The notes beneath the pieces are model-generated. The model worked only from the letters and a program-made list of their open reading frames with translations, did no database searches and was not told where the DNA came from. Of a DNA stretch of 64,000 bases, positions 47,474 through 59,180 are shown piece by piece. The stretch is from Rhododendron vialii (Eukaryota > Streptophyta > Magnoliopsida > Ericales > Ericaceae). Numbering within the stretch: position 1 is the first letter of the stretch; the number at the start of each line of letters is the position of its first letter. The stretch spans positions 20,293,611 to 20,357,610 of the forward strand of contig NC_080558.1 of NCBI RefSeq assembly GCF_030253575.1, in the 5' to 3' direction. The position numbers and the translations under genes were made by a program.

Positions 47474-50400
47474 TCATTGTGAATCCTTCCTTAACATCCA
47501 GGTTTCGCTCTTGGAGGGAAGTGGGAAGTCGGCAACTGCGTAAGGAAGTGGATGCACAGAATTGTTCACAAATGGAAGCCTATGCACAGCGTAATCATCA
47601 TCACAGTCATAGTGTTTTCCCGTATCTTTCTCAAGAGTTTTTAGGACTGTGGCCAATAGGATCAAACATCCCTGCGTATAAGAAAACAGTAGAAATTTGT
47701 GATCTGGTTCATCTCTTGGGCACACATTGTTTGAATTTGAATTCAAACCTTTGAGTGCAGTTGCTTTTCCAATACGTAATATGTCCAAGTCTGAACTCAA
47801 TTTAGACTAGGCCACCTAATCTTAGGTATACGATTTGAGTTGAGCTTGGTGATGAATTGTTCAAGTTTGGCTTAGAAACTTAACGAGCTTAAGTGTATGT
47901 TCCATAAGCGTATCTATAAAGTCAATTTCAAACAATATTTTGCCCAGCTGAGAATCAATAACGAGACAAATGAACAGGGGAAAAGAGTTCTAAAGTGTGT
48001 TCAAATTTGATTTGATTGCATAACGAGTTCATCTCTGTTGGGCATTTAGTGTTCTGTTGTGTATTTAGTGATCCTATATGACTCTAATAGTGACTTGGTT
48101 CGTTTTACAGCTTAAATTTTTTTGAAGAGCGAATTCAAATGTCCTTTCCTTTCTAAAACCTGTCATATTCGACACTTTCAAATTAGTTTAAGATACCTGT
48201 GCTAAGACAATCAACAAGCCAATCCATCTGCAGGTGTCGAAATTCGACTCAACGAAATCCTCAAAATCATCGAACCTTCCTGTTGGATCTTCAGGCAAGT
48301 CCTGGTGCACGTAGCATTTATACAAGTACAAAATGGCAGAAATGAAGATGCAAAAAGGTCAAGTACTGGACAGAGAATTCTTTGGAATACATAGTAGGGA
48401 AATTATTTACCTTCTCCCAGTCAGAATTTAGGATTATGTCTGATATCAATGCAGTCTCCACTAGAAGAAGCAAAAAGATTGTGACCATATACTTTGCCCT
48501 AATCAAGGTTAACATTCTTATGGCATGAGAGATGAAACCAAAGGAGATATAACCAGAATATCTTGATTCAAATCCCAAGGGGTAGCATAAGTGGCAACAG
48601 AGATGAGCTGTAAACCCAAACATCCTGAGTTTGCCAAAGTTGAACTTTTACCTTATCATGAGAAGTTTTCAACAAATTTTACTCTTTTTACCTACCTTTA
48701 TATATAGAGCTATCATTCGTTTTTGTTCTCTCCTTGATTAGCAAAGCAAGAATGGAGAATACCACTGTAGTTTAATTTTTGTTCTTTCTTTTCTCTTCAA
48801 AAGTTACAAAATCACATTGATAGCTTCGACTCATGTCCTAGCTCGTCTGAGAGCTATACTGCTTCAATATTTGTCATTTTTTGTTAAATAAAGGGACCAT
48901 CGAATTGTGCCTTCTCTCCTAATTTGCCTACCAGGCTATTAGTGAAAGTTAAAAAAGCAAGAATATTTGAATTCTGAAAGAAGGGAAAGTGATTAATGCT
49001 ACTCAAGGTAAGGAGAACAAGTTGCATAGACATAGAAACCAAAACCAAAAAGAAGAAGAAAAAAGGATACAGCAGAAAGGCAATGGGGATTTGCAGTTTT
49101 TGCTGCAACATGGCCAAGGAATGTAATAGCACATAAGGTGATTCCAATGCCAAGAAAAGCATGAATAAACCTGCAATATTAACCGAGTGGATATCGCCCG
49201 CTTTTTAGACTTAGCAAATGATTAAAAACGGCTTATTTACTTTTTTGGTCCCCAAAGTATTTCCGTCGTGCCACTTTGGTCCCCAATATTCCAATTGTAA
49301 ACATTGCATCCCTAACGTATCAATTTTGTGTTTAAATAGTCCCTGGAGGTCACGCCGTTCATTCCCTCCGTCAAAATGAAGGGCAAATTTGGTATTTCAC
49401 CACCCCCATAGCTTTATTTTCTTTTTTTGGTCCCCAAAGTATTTCCGCCGTGCCACTTTGGTCCCCAAAGTATTTCCTCCGTGCCATTTTGGTCCCCAAT
49501 ATTATACCAATTGCCAGTCAAGAGTGGTGAAAGGACTGATGTGGAGGTAAGGGGTGGTGGAGACTAGGATACACAGATCTGCGAGTTTTGACAAAGTACT
49601 CCTGTCGGCACGACACAACACAAGTGCGGGATACATACGGGACCCGGCAAAAAAAAAATCGTCGCCGCAGTCGTTGTAGAACGACGTTCTTCTACTGCGC
49701 TGTTTTTTTTTCCTCCTTTTCAATTAGGGTTTATTTTATTTGTGGGCTTTAGGATTTGTTTTATTTCTTTGGGGTTGTAAAGTTGGGTTTTGGCCATCGC
49801 TCTACAAACCTTCTTAAAAAATAAGTAACTTGTTTTACATTTTTAAATTTAAAAATAATGTAAATAAAAAATAATTTTTTGTTTTTATTTTTTTTGCATC
49901 GTTCAAAAGATCTCAATGAGATCTATCAAACAAAATCTATATTGCTAAAAAAATTATTTACATAAACACATTATTTTTGAGTTTGAAATTACCTTTTTAA
50001 AAAATAAGTACTTATTTTTCTGTATTTTTGTGGGGCTCGAAAGTGGGTCCCACATGACATGCGGTGGACAAAAAAGTGGTGGGCATATCAATCCTGTAAA
50101 ATAAATGGGCCTTCATTAGCCTTTTGATGGGCTTTTATTATACTTTGATGACAAAACAAAGGAATAAAATGTATTTTGGATTTTTCATACATAAATTATC
50201 TATCTTGTTATGGAAATTTACAAATATAAAAAAATATTTCAAAAAAAAGTTATTTAACGTATCTCTACACATGTGTCTAAATCTAGCTCCATATCCACGT
50301 ATTCCCAGTTTTTGAATTTTAGGTATCCGACCCTTAGATATGCACTTGCACCCGATATGTGCACCTGTCTCCATGTTACATAAGATGGAAGGGGTGTTGT

Positions 50401-50993
50401 AGTAGCTGGGGAAATACGAAGTTTACAATTGGTACATTGGGGACCAAAATGGCACGGCGGAAATACTTTGGGGACCAAAAAAGAAAATAAAGCTATGAGG
50501 TGGTGAAATACCAAGTTTGCCCTTCATTTTGACGGAGGAAATGAACGCCGTGACCTCCAGGGACCATTTAAACACAAAATTGATACGTTGGGGATGCAAT
50601 GTTTACAATTGAAATATTGGGGACCAAAGTGACACGACGGAAATACTTTGGGGACCAAAAAAGTAAATAAGCCGATTAAAAACATGATAGAAGAATCAGC
50701 ATAACGAAGAAAAGAAGAAAGGTGAATTTACTCATGAAATTGATTTTGGCATTCTGTCCCACTCCCATGACTATACCATAAAATAGGTAGATGTAACGCA
50801 AATGAAAGCTCGAAAAAATAGCTCACCATGGAATAGAGTGGTTGTGAAAATCGGAAGACGAGCCTTCCATGTCTCTCTGCCAAACTCTAACCATCCACGC
50901 GCTATATAAGATCATTGAAATCCCAACAATTCCCATGATTGAGTTCACAAGTTTCAGAAATAATTGGACACAACCCTTCATAGTGTTCTTCAT
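47474..50993 (-). CDS. TET19: Tetraspanin, TET19-like
   Basis: Five exons on the minus strand: 50993-50827, 49170-49071, 48491-48411, 48301-48197 and 47671-47474, with GT-AG junctions and continuous phase, give 216 aa. Tetraspanins are four-pass membrane proteins that organise plasma-membrane microdomains. Four hydrophobic segments fall near residues 10-35, 57-79, 90-111 and 140-163. The blocks LKLVNSIMGIVGISMILY, DLPEDPTGRF and HYDCDDDY match the TET18-20 group in order, and length is close to Arabidopsis TET19 (about 221 aa). I chose the first of two nearby Met codons (MKNTMKGC). The loop reads NPHC where relatives have NGCC. Intron 1 (1656 bp) is filled by a 1444-bp TIR element. No disabling change is seen. 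Confidence 0.9.
49230..50673. mobile_element. Long-TIR non-autonomous MULE in tetraspanin intron 1
   Basis: The 1444-bp element has terminal inverted repeats of about 250-280 bp starting GGCTTATTTACTTTTTTGGT, only a few percent diverged by eye. A perfect 10-bp target duplication, GATTAAAAAC, lies at 49220-49229 and 50674-50683. The arms are rich in the sub-motif GGTCCCCAAAGTATTTCC. The left arm carries one extra copy of a 30-bp-scale piece. The centre (about 49514-50430) has no convincing coding sequence. Target length and long TIRs indicate a Mutator-like element. Confidence 0.88.
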
Positions 50994-52149
50994 TGGAACA
51001 ACACAAGAGAAATGGATCAGCTGCAGCTTGGTACTTCAATCAAGTTCGGAAAAAATGCAAAAGTTGTGTTTATAAATTAGTAGTAAGGAAACCACTACTT
51101 TTCAAGTTGTTATGTGAAAGTTTTGGAGCCAATGTTTGAAAAAGGAAGAGAAGATCGCGAGATCAATGATTGTGCAAATGAGGTTAAAGTTGGGGAAATT
51201 TCCTAGAAACTGCATATGGTCTGCTTGTTCTCTTTTTGTTCCTCTTGGGATGGTTCATTTTCAAGTTTCTGTTTTGTTTATTGCTGGTAAAAGGGTTTTT
51301 GCATTTTGACGTTTTTGTGATGGAAAATAGGTGAGTGGACCCCTCTCGTCTTTTCTGAAAACATATCAATCGTCCGATGAACATGATTTCTTAATTGGTA
51401 GGGTTGATACATGTACTCGATAACTTTTAAAAGTGAACAATTTTAATCACATTAACATGGGCTCGAGAAGATCAGGATCCTCCATTCCATTTGAGGAATC
51501 GAAGAAGATAAATTTTATTCTAATCTGGGAGAAATGGGATGAGACTAGTGAGGTTTGAATTCTCACCTGGTGCAAGGAGTATAGGACGGCCACCACTTGA
51601 CTGTCAATCCATTGGTCACATTTGAAGCGAGATAACACTCCCGACAAAAAAATTGAAATTGAATAACACTTTGTCATTTTTTAAAAGTTTTCTTTTTTTA
51701 AGACACTACATTTTGTGATTTTTGATAGTGATGAGACTTTTTTTTTTTATACTTAATTAAATTCTGAACTTTATTTTTAATATACTTGATAAATATTCAA
51801 AAGTTCATTTTTTTTGTCGCATTTTTTCTCCCCTTAGTTCGGCCCCTCCCATGTACACATCCTAGCTCCCCCACTGGTTCCAACTTATAATTAACGGCTA
51901 AGTAAGATCATATTTGCAGCTGAGGATATTTATATACTGTTAAAAGGATTTTGTCAATGAATTCTTGTCCTTATTACTTATAACCAGCTCAAGGGGTGTG
52001 CATTTAATAAGTAATTATTGTATCGCTAACTTAATTAAGACTACACAGTTACAATAATTTCAATAGCTAATTAAAATCAAGCTCTTAATTAGTTGCTCTA
52101 CTAATGTTACTAGCATTATATTGAATTATGGGGAATGAACAAAACATGA
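50994..52149. other. Intergenic; tetraspanin promoter side
   Basis: The 5' flank of the tetraspanin gene starts here and reads toward higher coordinates. No repeat or gene was recognised before the tRNA. Confidence 0.5.
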
Positions 52150-52222
52150 GTTGCTGTGGTGTAGTGGTTATCACGTTAGTCTTACACACTAAAGGTCTCC
52201 AGTTCGACCCTGGGCAGCAACA
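52150..52222 (+). tRNA. tRNA-Val(UAC)
   Basis: A 73-nt nuclear-type tRNA. The acceptor stem GTTGCTG pairs with CAGCAAC, discriminator base A. D-arm TGGTGTAGTGGTTATCAC, anticodon arm TTAGTCTTACACACTAA with anticodon TAC, and T-arm CCAGTTCGACCCTGG all fold cleanly. The internal A and B boxes are present and a T run follows at about 52226, as for RNA polymerase III. No CCA is encoded, as expected for a nuclear gene. Confidence 0.95.
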
Positions 52223-52663
52223 CTTGGTTTTTCATTTCACAATTTTTATACCAATTTCATGGTTAAATGGACTTTTGGCATGCAAAATGCTCGATCGTGT
52301 AAAGTTTTGCTTCCTCTGGTTATACTTTTGCTTTTTTTTTCAAACTCACGGGGGAGTGTGAAATCAATTCAACGCATCTCTATATATTTACAAAAATTTG
52401 TTTAACACATCTCTCCTACTAAAAAAAATTGACGATTATTAATATCATCACTTCATCAACGACAGGTAATATCACCATTCTATAGCAACCATCAAGGGTG
52501 CTCACCAAATCCAAGATGTATACGATATATTAAGCACGTGTATGACACACAACACGTTCTCTTTTGTTTGAAAAAGAGAGAGAGTAAAACATCTCACAAT
52601 AATTCACGTACATCAACCACTAAAATTCTCTCCTCGTCAAATTAGTTTCTCACTTCTTTCAAA
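52223..52663. other. Intergenic, no gene seen
   Basis: AT-rich sequence between the tRNA and the next retroposed insert. Confidence 0.5.
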
Positions 52664-52672
52664 CTCTCCCAC

Positions 52673-53802
52673 GATTATCATCGGTTTCAGGTGGGGAATC
52701 CTCGCGGTCTAGCACTAATTAAAGTGGAGGCATGTGAGACTATGATAGGCAAATACTTTGAGAGCTGGGACTAAGAGTCATTGTGAGCTAAGTGGCTTCT
52801 TCTAGTAATTGCATTGCTTCTGGAGGTTTTGAATCCGTTGCTAGTTCTGAGAAGGTTGAGGATGTTGGTAAGGCGTTGGATCAACGTGCACCTGCTACTA
52901 ATGTGAAGCGGCCTCGTTCTATAGAGTATCGTCAATGCAAGAAGAAGGTTATCATGGGTTGAGACTTTCTCCGATTGTTAACCGCAATTGTCTTATGGGA
53001 TCGGATATGGGTAGGAAATTCCAATTCTTCCATATGCCGAGTCTCTCAGCTGTTGAAGTTAAAGTGAAGGAGTCCTATTTAGTAGTTAATTGTCTTGGTA
53101 TACCCGAAACCCTTATGCCTCCGGAGGTTTGTATTGGTGTTCAAGGCGTCGATACGCTGATGGTTAATGTGTCAGACCCTCTTAGCCCCCGCAGATGGGA
53201 TCTGTCCAGTTGTGTATTTGTTTCCCCAATGCTTGAACCTCAGCACCTTAGCTTTGAGAAGTTCTCTAGGACACTATTGTCGGACCTCAGAATTTGCGGT
53301 CTAAGAGGATTATGGCTTTGTGGTGATATTGATAAGAGGTCTATGACCCTACATCTGTTAAGCTTTCCAGCAATCAGAAAGGAAGAAGATAGACAATGTC
53401 AAAGCACGTAGCGACAAGGCTACACAAAACCCCACTTAGAGAAAGCGTAAACGGAAAAGGGTTATTAAAGATAGCTGTGTCGAGCCTCACACTTACTGTA
53501 TCCCTCAATGCCTTGCTTTACATTGATTTATGTCTGTCACTTGTTCCTTATCTATGTTTTGTAGATATAATTGTTTGTGCGTTTGGTGTTGATGGCATGA
53601 CTGTTATTGTATTGGATTTTGTGGGGGTGGTTCGATTGGCCCTGTTTGGTTGTTCGCTTTTGTTGGGTCTTTCCTTAGTTTTGTCGGGTTGTTTTGTGCT
53701 GGCTAGTGTGTGGCGTTGATTGTATGGTTGTTGTCGTGTGGTTGTCTCATTTATTTTCTATTTATGATAAGTTTATGATTTCAAAAAAAAAAAAAAAAAA
53801 AC
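52673..53802 (+). mobile_element. LINE-like retroposed insert with coding remnant
   Basis: A 9-bp duplication, CTCTCCCAC, lies at 52664-52672 and 53803-53811, and the insert ends in poly(A) (about 53783-53800). The T/G-rich 3' part (GGTTGTTGTCGTGTGGTTG) is typical of plant LINE 3' ends. Two overlapping open stretches, about 52792-52961 and 52935-53411, read like one protein broken by a -1 shift near 52940; one contains KALDQRAPATNVKRPRSIEY. I recognise neither a reverse transcriptase nor an endonuclease, so it may be an ORF1 remnant or a retrocopy of a host gene. Confidence 0.6.
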
Positions 53803-53811
53803 CTCTCCCAC

Positions 53812-54802
53812 ACAATTCCCCTCACAATTAAACATTTTCTTTTAATACAGTTTTCACATTTAATGATAAATCGTACATCCAGAAAGGGAAATACACAACA
53901 AATTTTGTTTGTGCTCCCTGTGCATGGTACGTGTACTGCGCTTATAATTACTGAAATTGTAGAGAGCATATGTATATATGATCCCAAAATTACATGATGA
54001 TCTACAGTTCTAAGGTTGTGAGTAAAAACGATAGTGAAATCAAAAATTTTTTTTTTGGCCGTTCGTTAAATCTAATCTACTCTATCCTAAAGGACTTGAG
54101 GAGGGGGATTAGTGCTTACGAGAATCGAACCTTGCCCATGTACATGAGAATATAAGGGAAGCACCAACTGCACTCTACTCTACTTGCAATCAATTATCTT
54201 GATACCACGAAATCCTTTTCAAAAAGTGTTGATAACGCCATAACTATAGCTTAACCACAAAAAACTTGTATAAAATTTAGACATTAATGAAAATAATTTG
54301 GTCGGTATCATTTTCCATAGTATAAATTCAAACTTAGTACTAAGTATACCATATTCATTAACAGTTATGTGCACAAATTTTAGTACTTTCGTAGTATGAT
54401 CATTTTAGAAATCATGGGGGGCGGACATAGCTCTGACCGGCCAAAGCCTAGCTCTGACCGGCCAAAGCCTAGCTCCACCCCTGCCTACGAGCCAAACGTA
54501 GCCTATAAAGGAGCAAATCCAGTGCACAAAAGGCTCCTGCCATTGCAAGGTCTAAGAATTGGTTGATGTACGCAGTCTTACGTCTGCAAGCAGAAAGACT
54601 GTTTTCAAGACTCGAATCCGTGACCTCCATGTCACAATAGAGCAACTTTATCATTGTTCCAGACACGCCCTTCAGCCAAACATAGCCTACACGTACACAA
54701 AACACATACTCCCTATTTCATTTACACGAAATTGACTCCATTCAGGCCAAACACGAAAAACACCCCCTAACAAAACAATGCATACAAAAATTTATACATG
54801 TG
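53812..54802. other. Intergenic; 21-bp duplicated motif
   Basis: The motif AGCTCTGACCGGCCAAAGCC occurs twice in tandem at about 54429-54471. No gene is seen. Confidence 0.5.
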
Positions 54803-55011
54803 AACGTGGCACTACATGATTGTTGGGTGCGAAGTAGTCCGTCCAATCACCAATTGCGCATGTTCTGTAAATTTGTTTAACTTACATCTCTACTACTTTC
54901 TTTTCCAACGTGGCACTACATGATTGTTGGGTCTGAAGTAGTCCGTTCAATCACCAATCGTGCATGTTCTGTAAATTTGTTTAACTAACATCTCTACTAC
55001 TTTCTTTTCCT
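54803..55011. repeat. 104-bp tandem duplication
   Basis: Two copies of a 104-bp unit, each starting AACGTGGCACTACATGATTG, differ at only a few positions. Confidence 0.92.
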
Positions 55012-55491
55012 CTCCACATGATTCCATTAATTTCTAGCAAATTTACATCCAAAAGAAAAAGGAATGCCCTTGTCAAGCATCCAACTCCCCCTTCTGCAGA
55101 TTCCACACATCTATTGCTTCTAGCGACGCAAAAATTCTCGTATTTGCCCAAGTATTTCCGCCTTCACCACCAAGCGCATCTTCTTCGAGTCCTCCCACAA
55201 TACACCTCCATATTCTCGTGCAAAGTCACAAACAGCCTCAAAAACGTCCTACAGATTAAGGAAACAAAACCCATAAAATGGTAAAAGGTTTGAAGTAATA
55301 TAAAGAATAAAAAATTGTTGTAAGGCCCATTATACCAATTTGTAACATGCCCAGTCCATCTCATTTTTCCACAACACTTCTAGTCTAGCCCATCCTTTTT
55401 TTTAAGTTCTCGGGTCCAACTTCATTTTTTAGTGGGACAAAATTGTCCCTTCTTTAATAAACTCCTCGGGTCCAACTTCATAAACGACGAT

Positions 55492-55564
<73 letters not shown>

Positions 55565-56186
55565 GCGATAGAGTTCGCGCAGTGTAGATTGATCAGGATT
55601 TCTCACCAGTTTGTTCAACCTCTTTCGTGCAGTCTAGATCAAGACACAGGATCCTTTTCTCCGTTGATCCGAGCTCGAACTGAATCGATCTGAGAAAAGA
55701 TTCGTTTTTTGATGATTTCTTTTTGTTCTAATTTGTTCTAATCGATTACAGAAAATGTTTTGATTGTAATTAAATGTTCAATTGTGACTTTGATGATAAC
55801 GTTTGTTTTATGCCTTTGATGATAATGTAAGTTTTATTGTACCTTTGAGTTGAATGTTCGGTATGTGCTTTCAATGTTGACAGAGTTTAGATTAGATGAT
55901 CACAAACACCAAGGAGAATATAAACTGCAAATTTAAGCACCTAGGGCTTACGCACTTTTGAAAAAAATTAGACTGCAAATTGGAGAATTCACACTGCAGC
56001 TTTAAGGATTTTGGACATGGTCACTTTTTGCATTTAGACTGTAAATGATTATTAAACACACACCAGACTGTTTATGAAATCTGTTTGAATATTATGAGTA
56101 TAAATAGTGTTTTTGAGGCATTAGATAGTTTACAAATCGACTGATTATATCAAACAAATATCATTGTAGGTGTGTTTTTTTGTGCG
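55012..56186. other. 5' flank of MULE transposase gene, with (GA)n run
   Basis: A GA run of about 70 bp lies at 55493-55562. The sequence before it carries a short direct repeat, CTCGGGTCCAACTTCAT, at 55409 and 55466. Nothing that I can prove is a MULE terminal repeat was found here. Confidence 0.5.
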
Positions 56187-58731
56187 ATGGATACAACCAA
56201 AATATTGCTGTGTAGGTATGTATCGCAGGTTCTTGTTGTGAGGATATCTGGTGGCATTCGATTGGAGCATGTTTTAAGAAAGATTTGTGATAGATGGAAC
56301 AACTTATGCATTGGTAGTTTCTCATTGTCATATGTGTTGGATGGGAGTGATTGTGAGCTGGACAATGAAGAATCTTTTGATAATATGTTGTATTTGTATC
56401 CTACTACTGATAGAATAGATGCTAAGGTTGAGGTGATTAAATATTGTAGTGGACAAACGGTTGGAAGTATTAGTAGTGGAGGAACACTTGGAAGTATTAG
56501 TAGTGGAGTAGAAGTTGGTAGTTCTAGTGGTGCTGTCGCTGTTGTTGAAAGAGAAGAACCTTTGGAGGAATTTTGTCGCCATGCTGAAACTAGGTACTTG
56601 ACAACGGGTTGGGCCAACTTGATATATGAGGTTGGGCAAGTATTTACTGGTGGTGTGAAGGAGTTTAGGGCAACTTTGCAGCGATATGCTATTGAAAATG
56701 GTTTTATGTATGATCTTGTTAAAAATGACAAGTATCGTGTGACTGCAAAGTGTTCGATTTCTAGCTGTGGATGGTATGTGCATGCCATTTTGGATCGCTC
56801 AAGCAGAGAGTTTTGGATTAAGAAACTGGTAAACGAGCATGGTTGTGGTTCAACCTATCGAACGAATAAACATAAACGGGTGACATCTAGTTTAGTTGCT
56901 AGTGAGGTTACTAGTATGGTTCAGAAAAAGAATAACACATCACCTATGAATCTGTTGGATTTGTTTCTAGACAAGTACGGTTTGGATTTATCATACCACC
57001 ATGCATAGTTAGGAGTGGAAAAGGCTAGGGGGGAAATATTTGGAGACTATGAAAGTTCATTTGATAAGTTGAGGTGGTACGTTGAAGCTGCCAAAATTGC
57101 AAATCCAGGGAGCTTATTAAAGCTTGAAGTTGATCCTGTCAGCAAGGAATTCTCGAGGCTCTTTGTGTCGTTCAATGCATGTATCACAGGGTTTAATCAT
57201 TGTCGACCATTCCTTTGCCTTGATGGGACACATCTCAAAGGCAGATTCAAGGGGTGTCTTCTTGCTGCCACAGGAAAAGATGCAGATCAAGGTACTTTTT
57301 GTGTTATTTTTTATTTTGAATGTATTCCTTAGATATTCATATCTATTTATCTGCTTGTTCTATGATTGGTATAAGACAGAACCTAGGTTTCCATATATAT
57401 CCATATGTATTTGTTTTCATACATATCAGTTAGCTTTCCATAGTTTTAAAAGGTCGCGGTTTTTGTTTTATTCTAGTAATGGTTGGCCTGAGAAGTGAGC
57501 ACATTGTCTCTAGACAGGCACTTTGTGTGACATCTTGGGGTTGGTCAAATTTTGTATCAGTATTTATTTTTATTGAGTAGATTAATGTTTCTTTAACTAG
57601 AACTACATCTAAGTGGAGTTCCATCTTATTTTTGTTTGTTTTGGGATTCTTTTTTGTGTTACAGGTTTATTTCCCCTGGCGTTTGCTATTGTGAATGCAG
57701 AAAATGATTGTAATTGGTTGTGGTTTCTTCGGATTTTAAAGACTATCTTGTCTACACGACCTATTACTTTCATTAGTGATCGCAACCATGGTCTCGTGAG
57801 TAACATACCAACTGTTTTTCCTGATTGTCATCATGCTTACTGTTTGTATCATCTTCAATTCAATTTGAAGGATCACTTCCCTGGACGGTTTCGAAAGGGT
57901 TATCGAAATAGGTTGGTTAAATTGTTTAATGCTATCGCTTATGCTCCATCGGTATCAGCTTATATGATATGTGAAGCTAAGTTCTATGAGCATGGGGGAG
58001 ATAAGGCCAAGACGTTTATTGCAAGTGTTCCAAAACAACATTGGACTAATGCTTATTTTCAAGGACATCGATACGGAGAGATGAGTTCTAGTGCTATTGA
58101 GTCCTTCAATAACTGGATACTTGATGCACGGCTTATGCCGATAATGAATTTAGTTGAAGAGTTGAGGTCCAAAATTATGATTCAAATGTTGCGTAGAAGA
58201 GAAGAAGCATCGCGTTGAGTTTCTCAGATTTGTCCGGACATGGATGCAAAGTTAGCTAAGAGGATTGACAAGGGGAGGTCGTGGAGGGTTTATAAATCAA
58301 AAACCGGCTTGTATGAGGTGAAATCTGTACCTGCTGTTCTATTAAATCTTGAGGAAGGGACATGTTCTTGTGGAGCCTGGCAATACAATGGTTTCTTATG
58401 TGCTCATGCCGCAACGGTGTTAGTCAAGACTTGTGGAGCGGAGGGATCCTTGGCTGGTTATATTGATCCGTTTTATCATGTTGAGGCATATCGGCTCACA
58501 TATCAAGATAATATCCATCCAATTCTAACTATGGATATTCCTGACTTCACACAAGGAAGTACTCGGGTTATCAAAGCTCTAAAAAATAGGAGGCAAGCTG
58601 GAAGACCTTGCGTAAAGCGCATTCGTTCTAGGGGTGAAGAACAATCCTCTGCTAGGCCAATGAAATGTGCGAGGTGCCATAAGCTTTCTCACCACAACCG
58701 CAGGACATGCAAAGGGGCTACGGATGATTGA
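56187..58731 (+). pseudogene. Mutator-like (MuDR/MULE) transposase, two stops
   Basis: Transposase that cuts and pastes MULE elements by a DDE mechanism. Two exons, 56187-57291 and 57665-58731, join in frame across a 373-bp GT-AG intron (CAAG/GTACTT, TTACAG/GTTTAT), giving a frame of 723 codons. Catalytic residues are visible: Asp346 (CLDGTHLKG), Asp407 (FISDRNHG) and Glu514 (SSAIESFNNW). A SWIM zinc finger (CSCGAWQYNGFLCAH) starts at residue 602, and a CCHC-like knuckle (CARCHKLSHHNRRTC) lies near the C-terminus. The only disruptions are TAG at 57006 and TGA at 58216, both where the family has Trp. The rest is well kept, so inactivation is recent, or mild. Confidence 0.92.
57292..57664 (+). 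other. Intron of MULE transposase gene
   Basis: A canonical GT-AG intron. Exon joining restores the Gly codon in DADQ-G-LFPLAFA, which matches MULE transposases. This rules out reading the gap as simple frameshift damage. Confidence 0.85.
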
Positions 58732-59180
58732 TTCTTTACATTTTCAATAGTACATTGTTTTGTTGGAATTCATATCCATTCAAGTAAAGAGACTACTTAA
58801 TTGTTCTTAGGTGCGGGACCATTGCGAGGCACAACAAAAGGACTTGCAAGGAACCTCTTCTTAGTTGATTCTTAGAATGACATATTAAAGTCTTTCTGCA
58901 TTCTTCTTCACAAAAGTTTATAAACTGGGAGTTTGTTTAGTTTTACATTGCGTTTCCAATAAGTCGAGTATTGCGATACTGGTTGAGAAGATTTTTAGTA
59001 CTATGCAGTTTATGAGTGTCTTCAATTTTATGCAATTTATGAGTGTCTTCAGTTTTATGAAACTTTATGTTGGTCATCTCTGTATATTTTGGTTATGCTA
59101 TCTTCGTATAAATTGGTATGGTGGATGTTACTTCAATTATTTATTCTGGTGCAAATGATGTGCAATTATTCGTTTTGGGT
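58732..59180. other. 3' flank of transposase gene
   Basis: T-rich 3' untranslated-like sequence with a short repeat (ATGCA(A/G)TTTATGAGTGTCTTC) at about 59003 and 59031. The palindromic array starts directly after it. Confidence 0.5.

Noticed and set aside
56150..56788. 212-residue open frame on the minus strand
   Set aside because: It is antisense to the first transposase exon, whose protein is clearly the real one.
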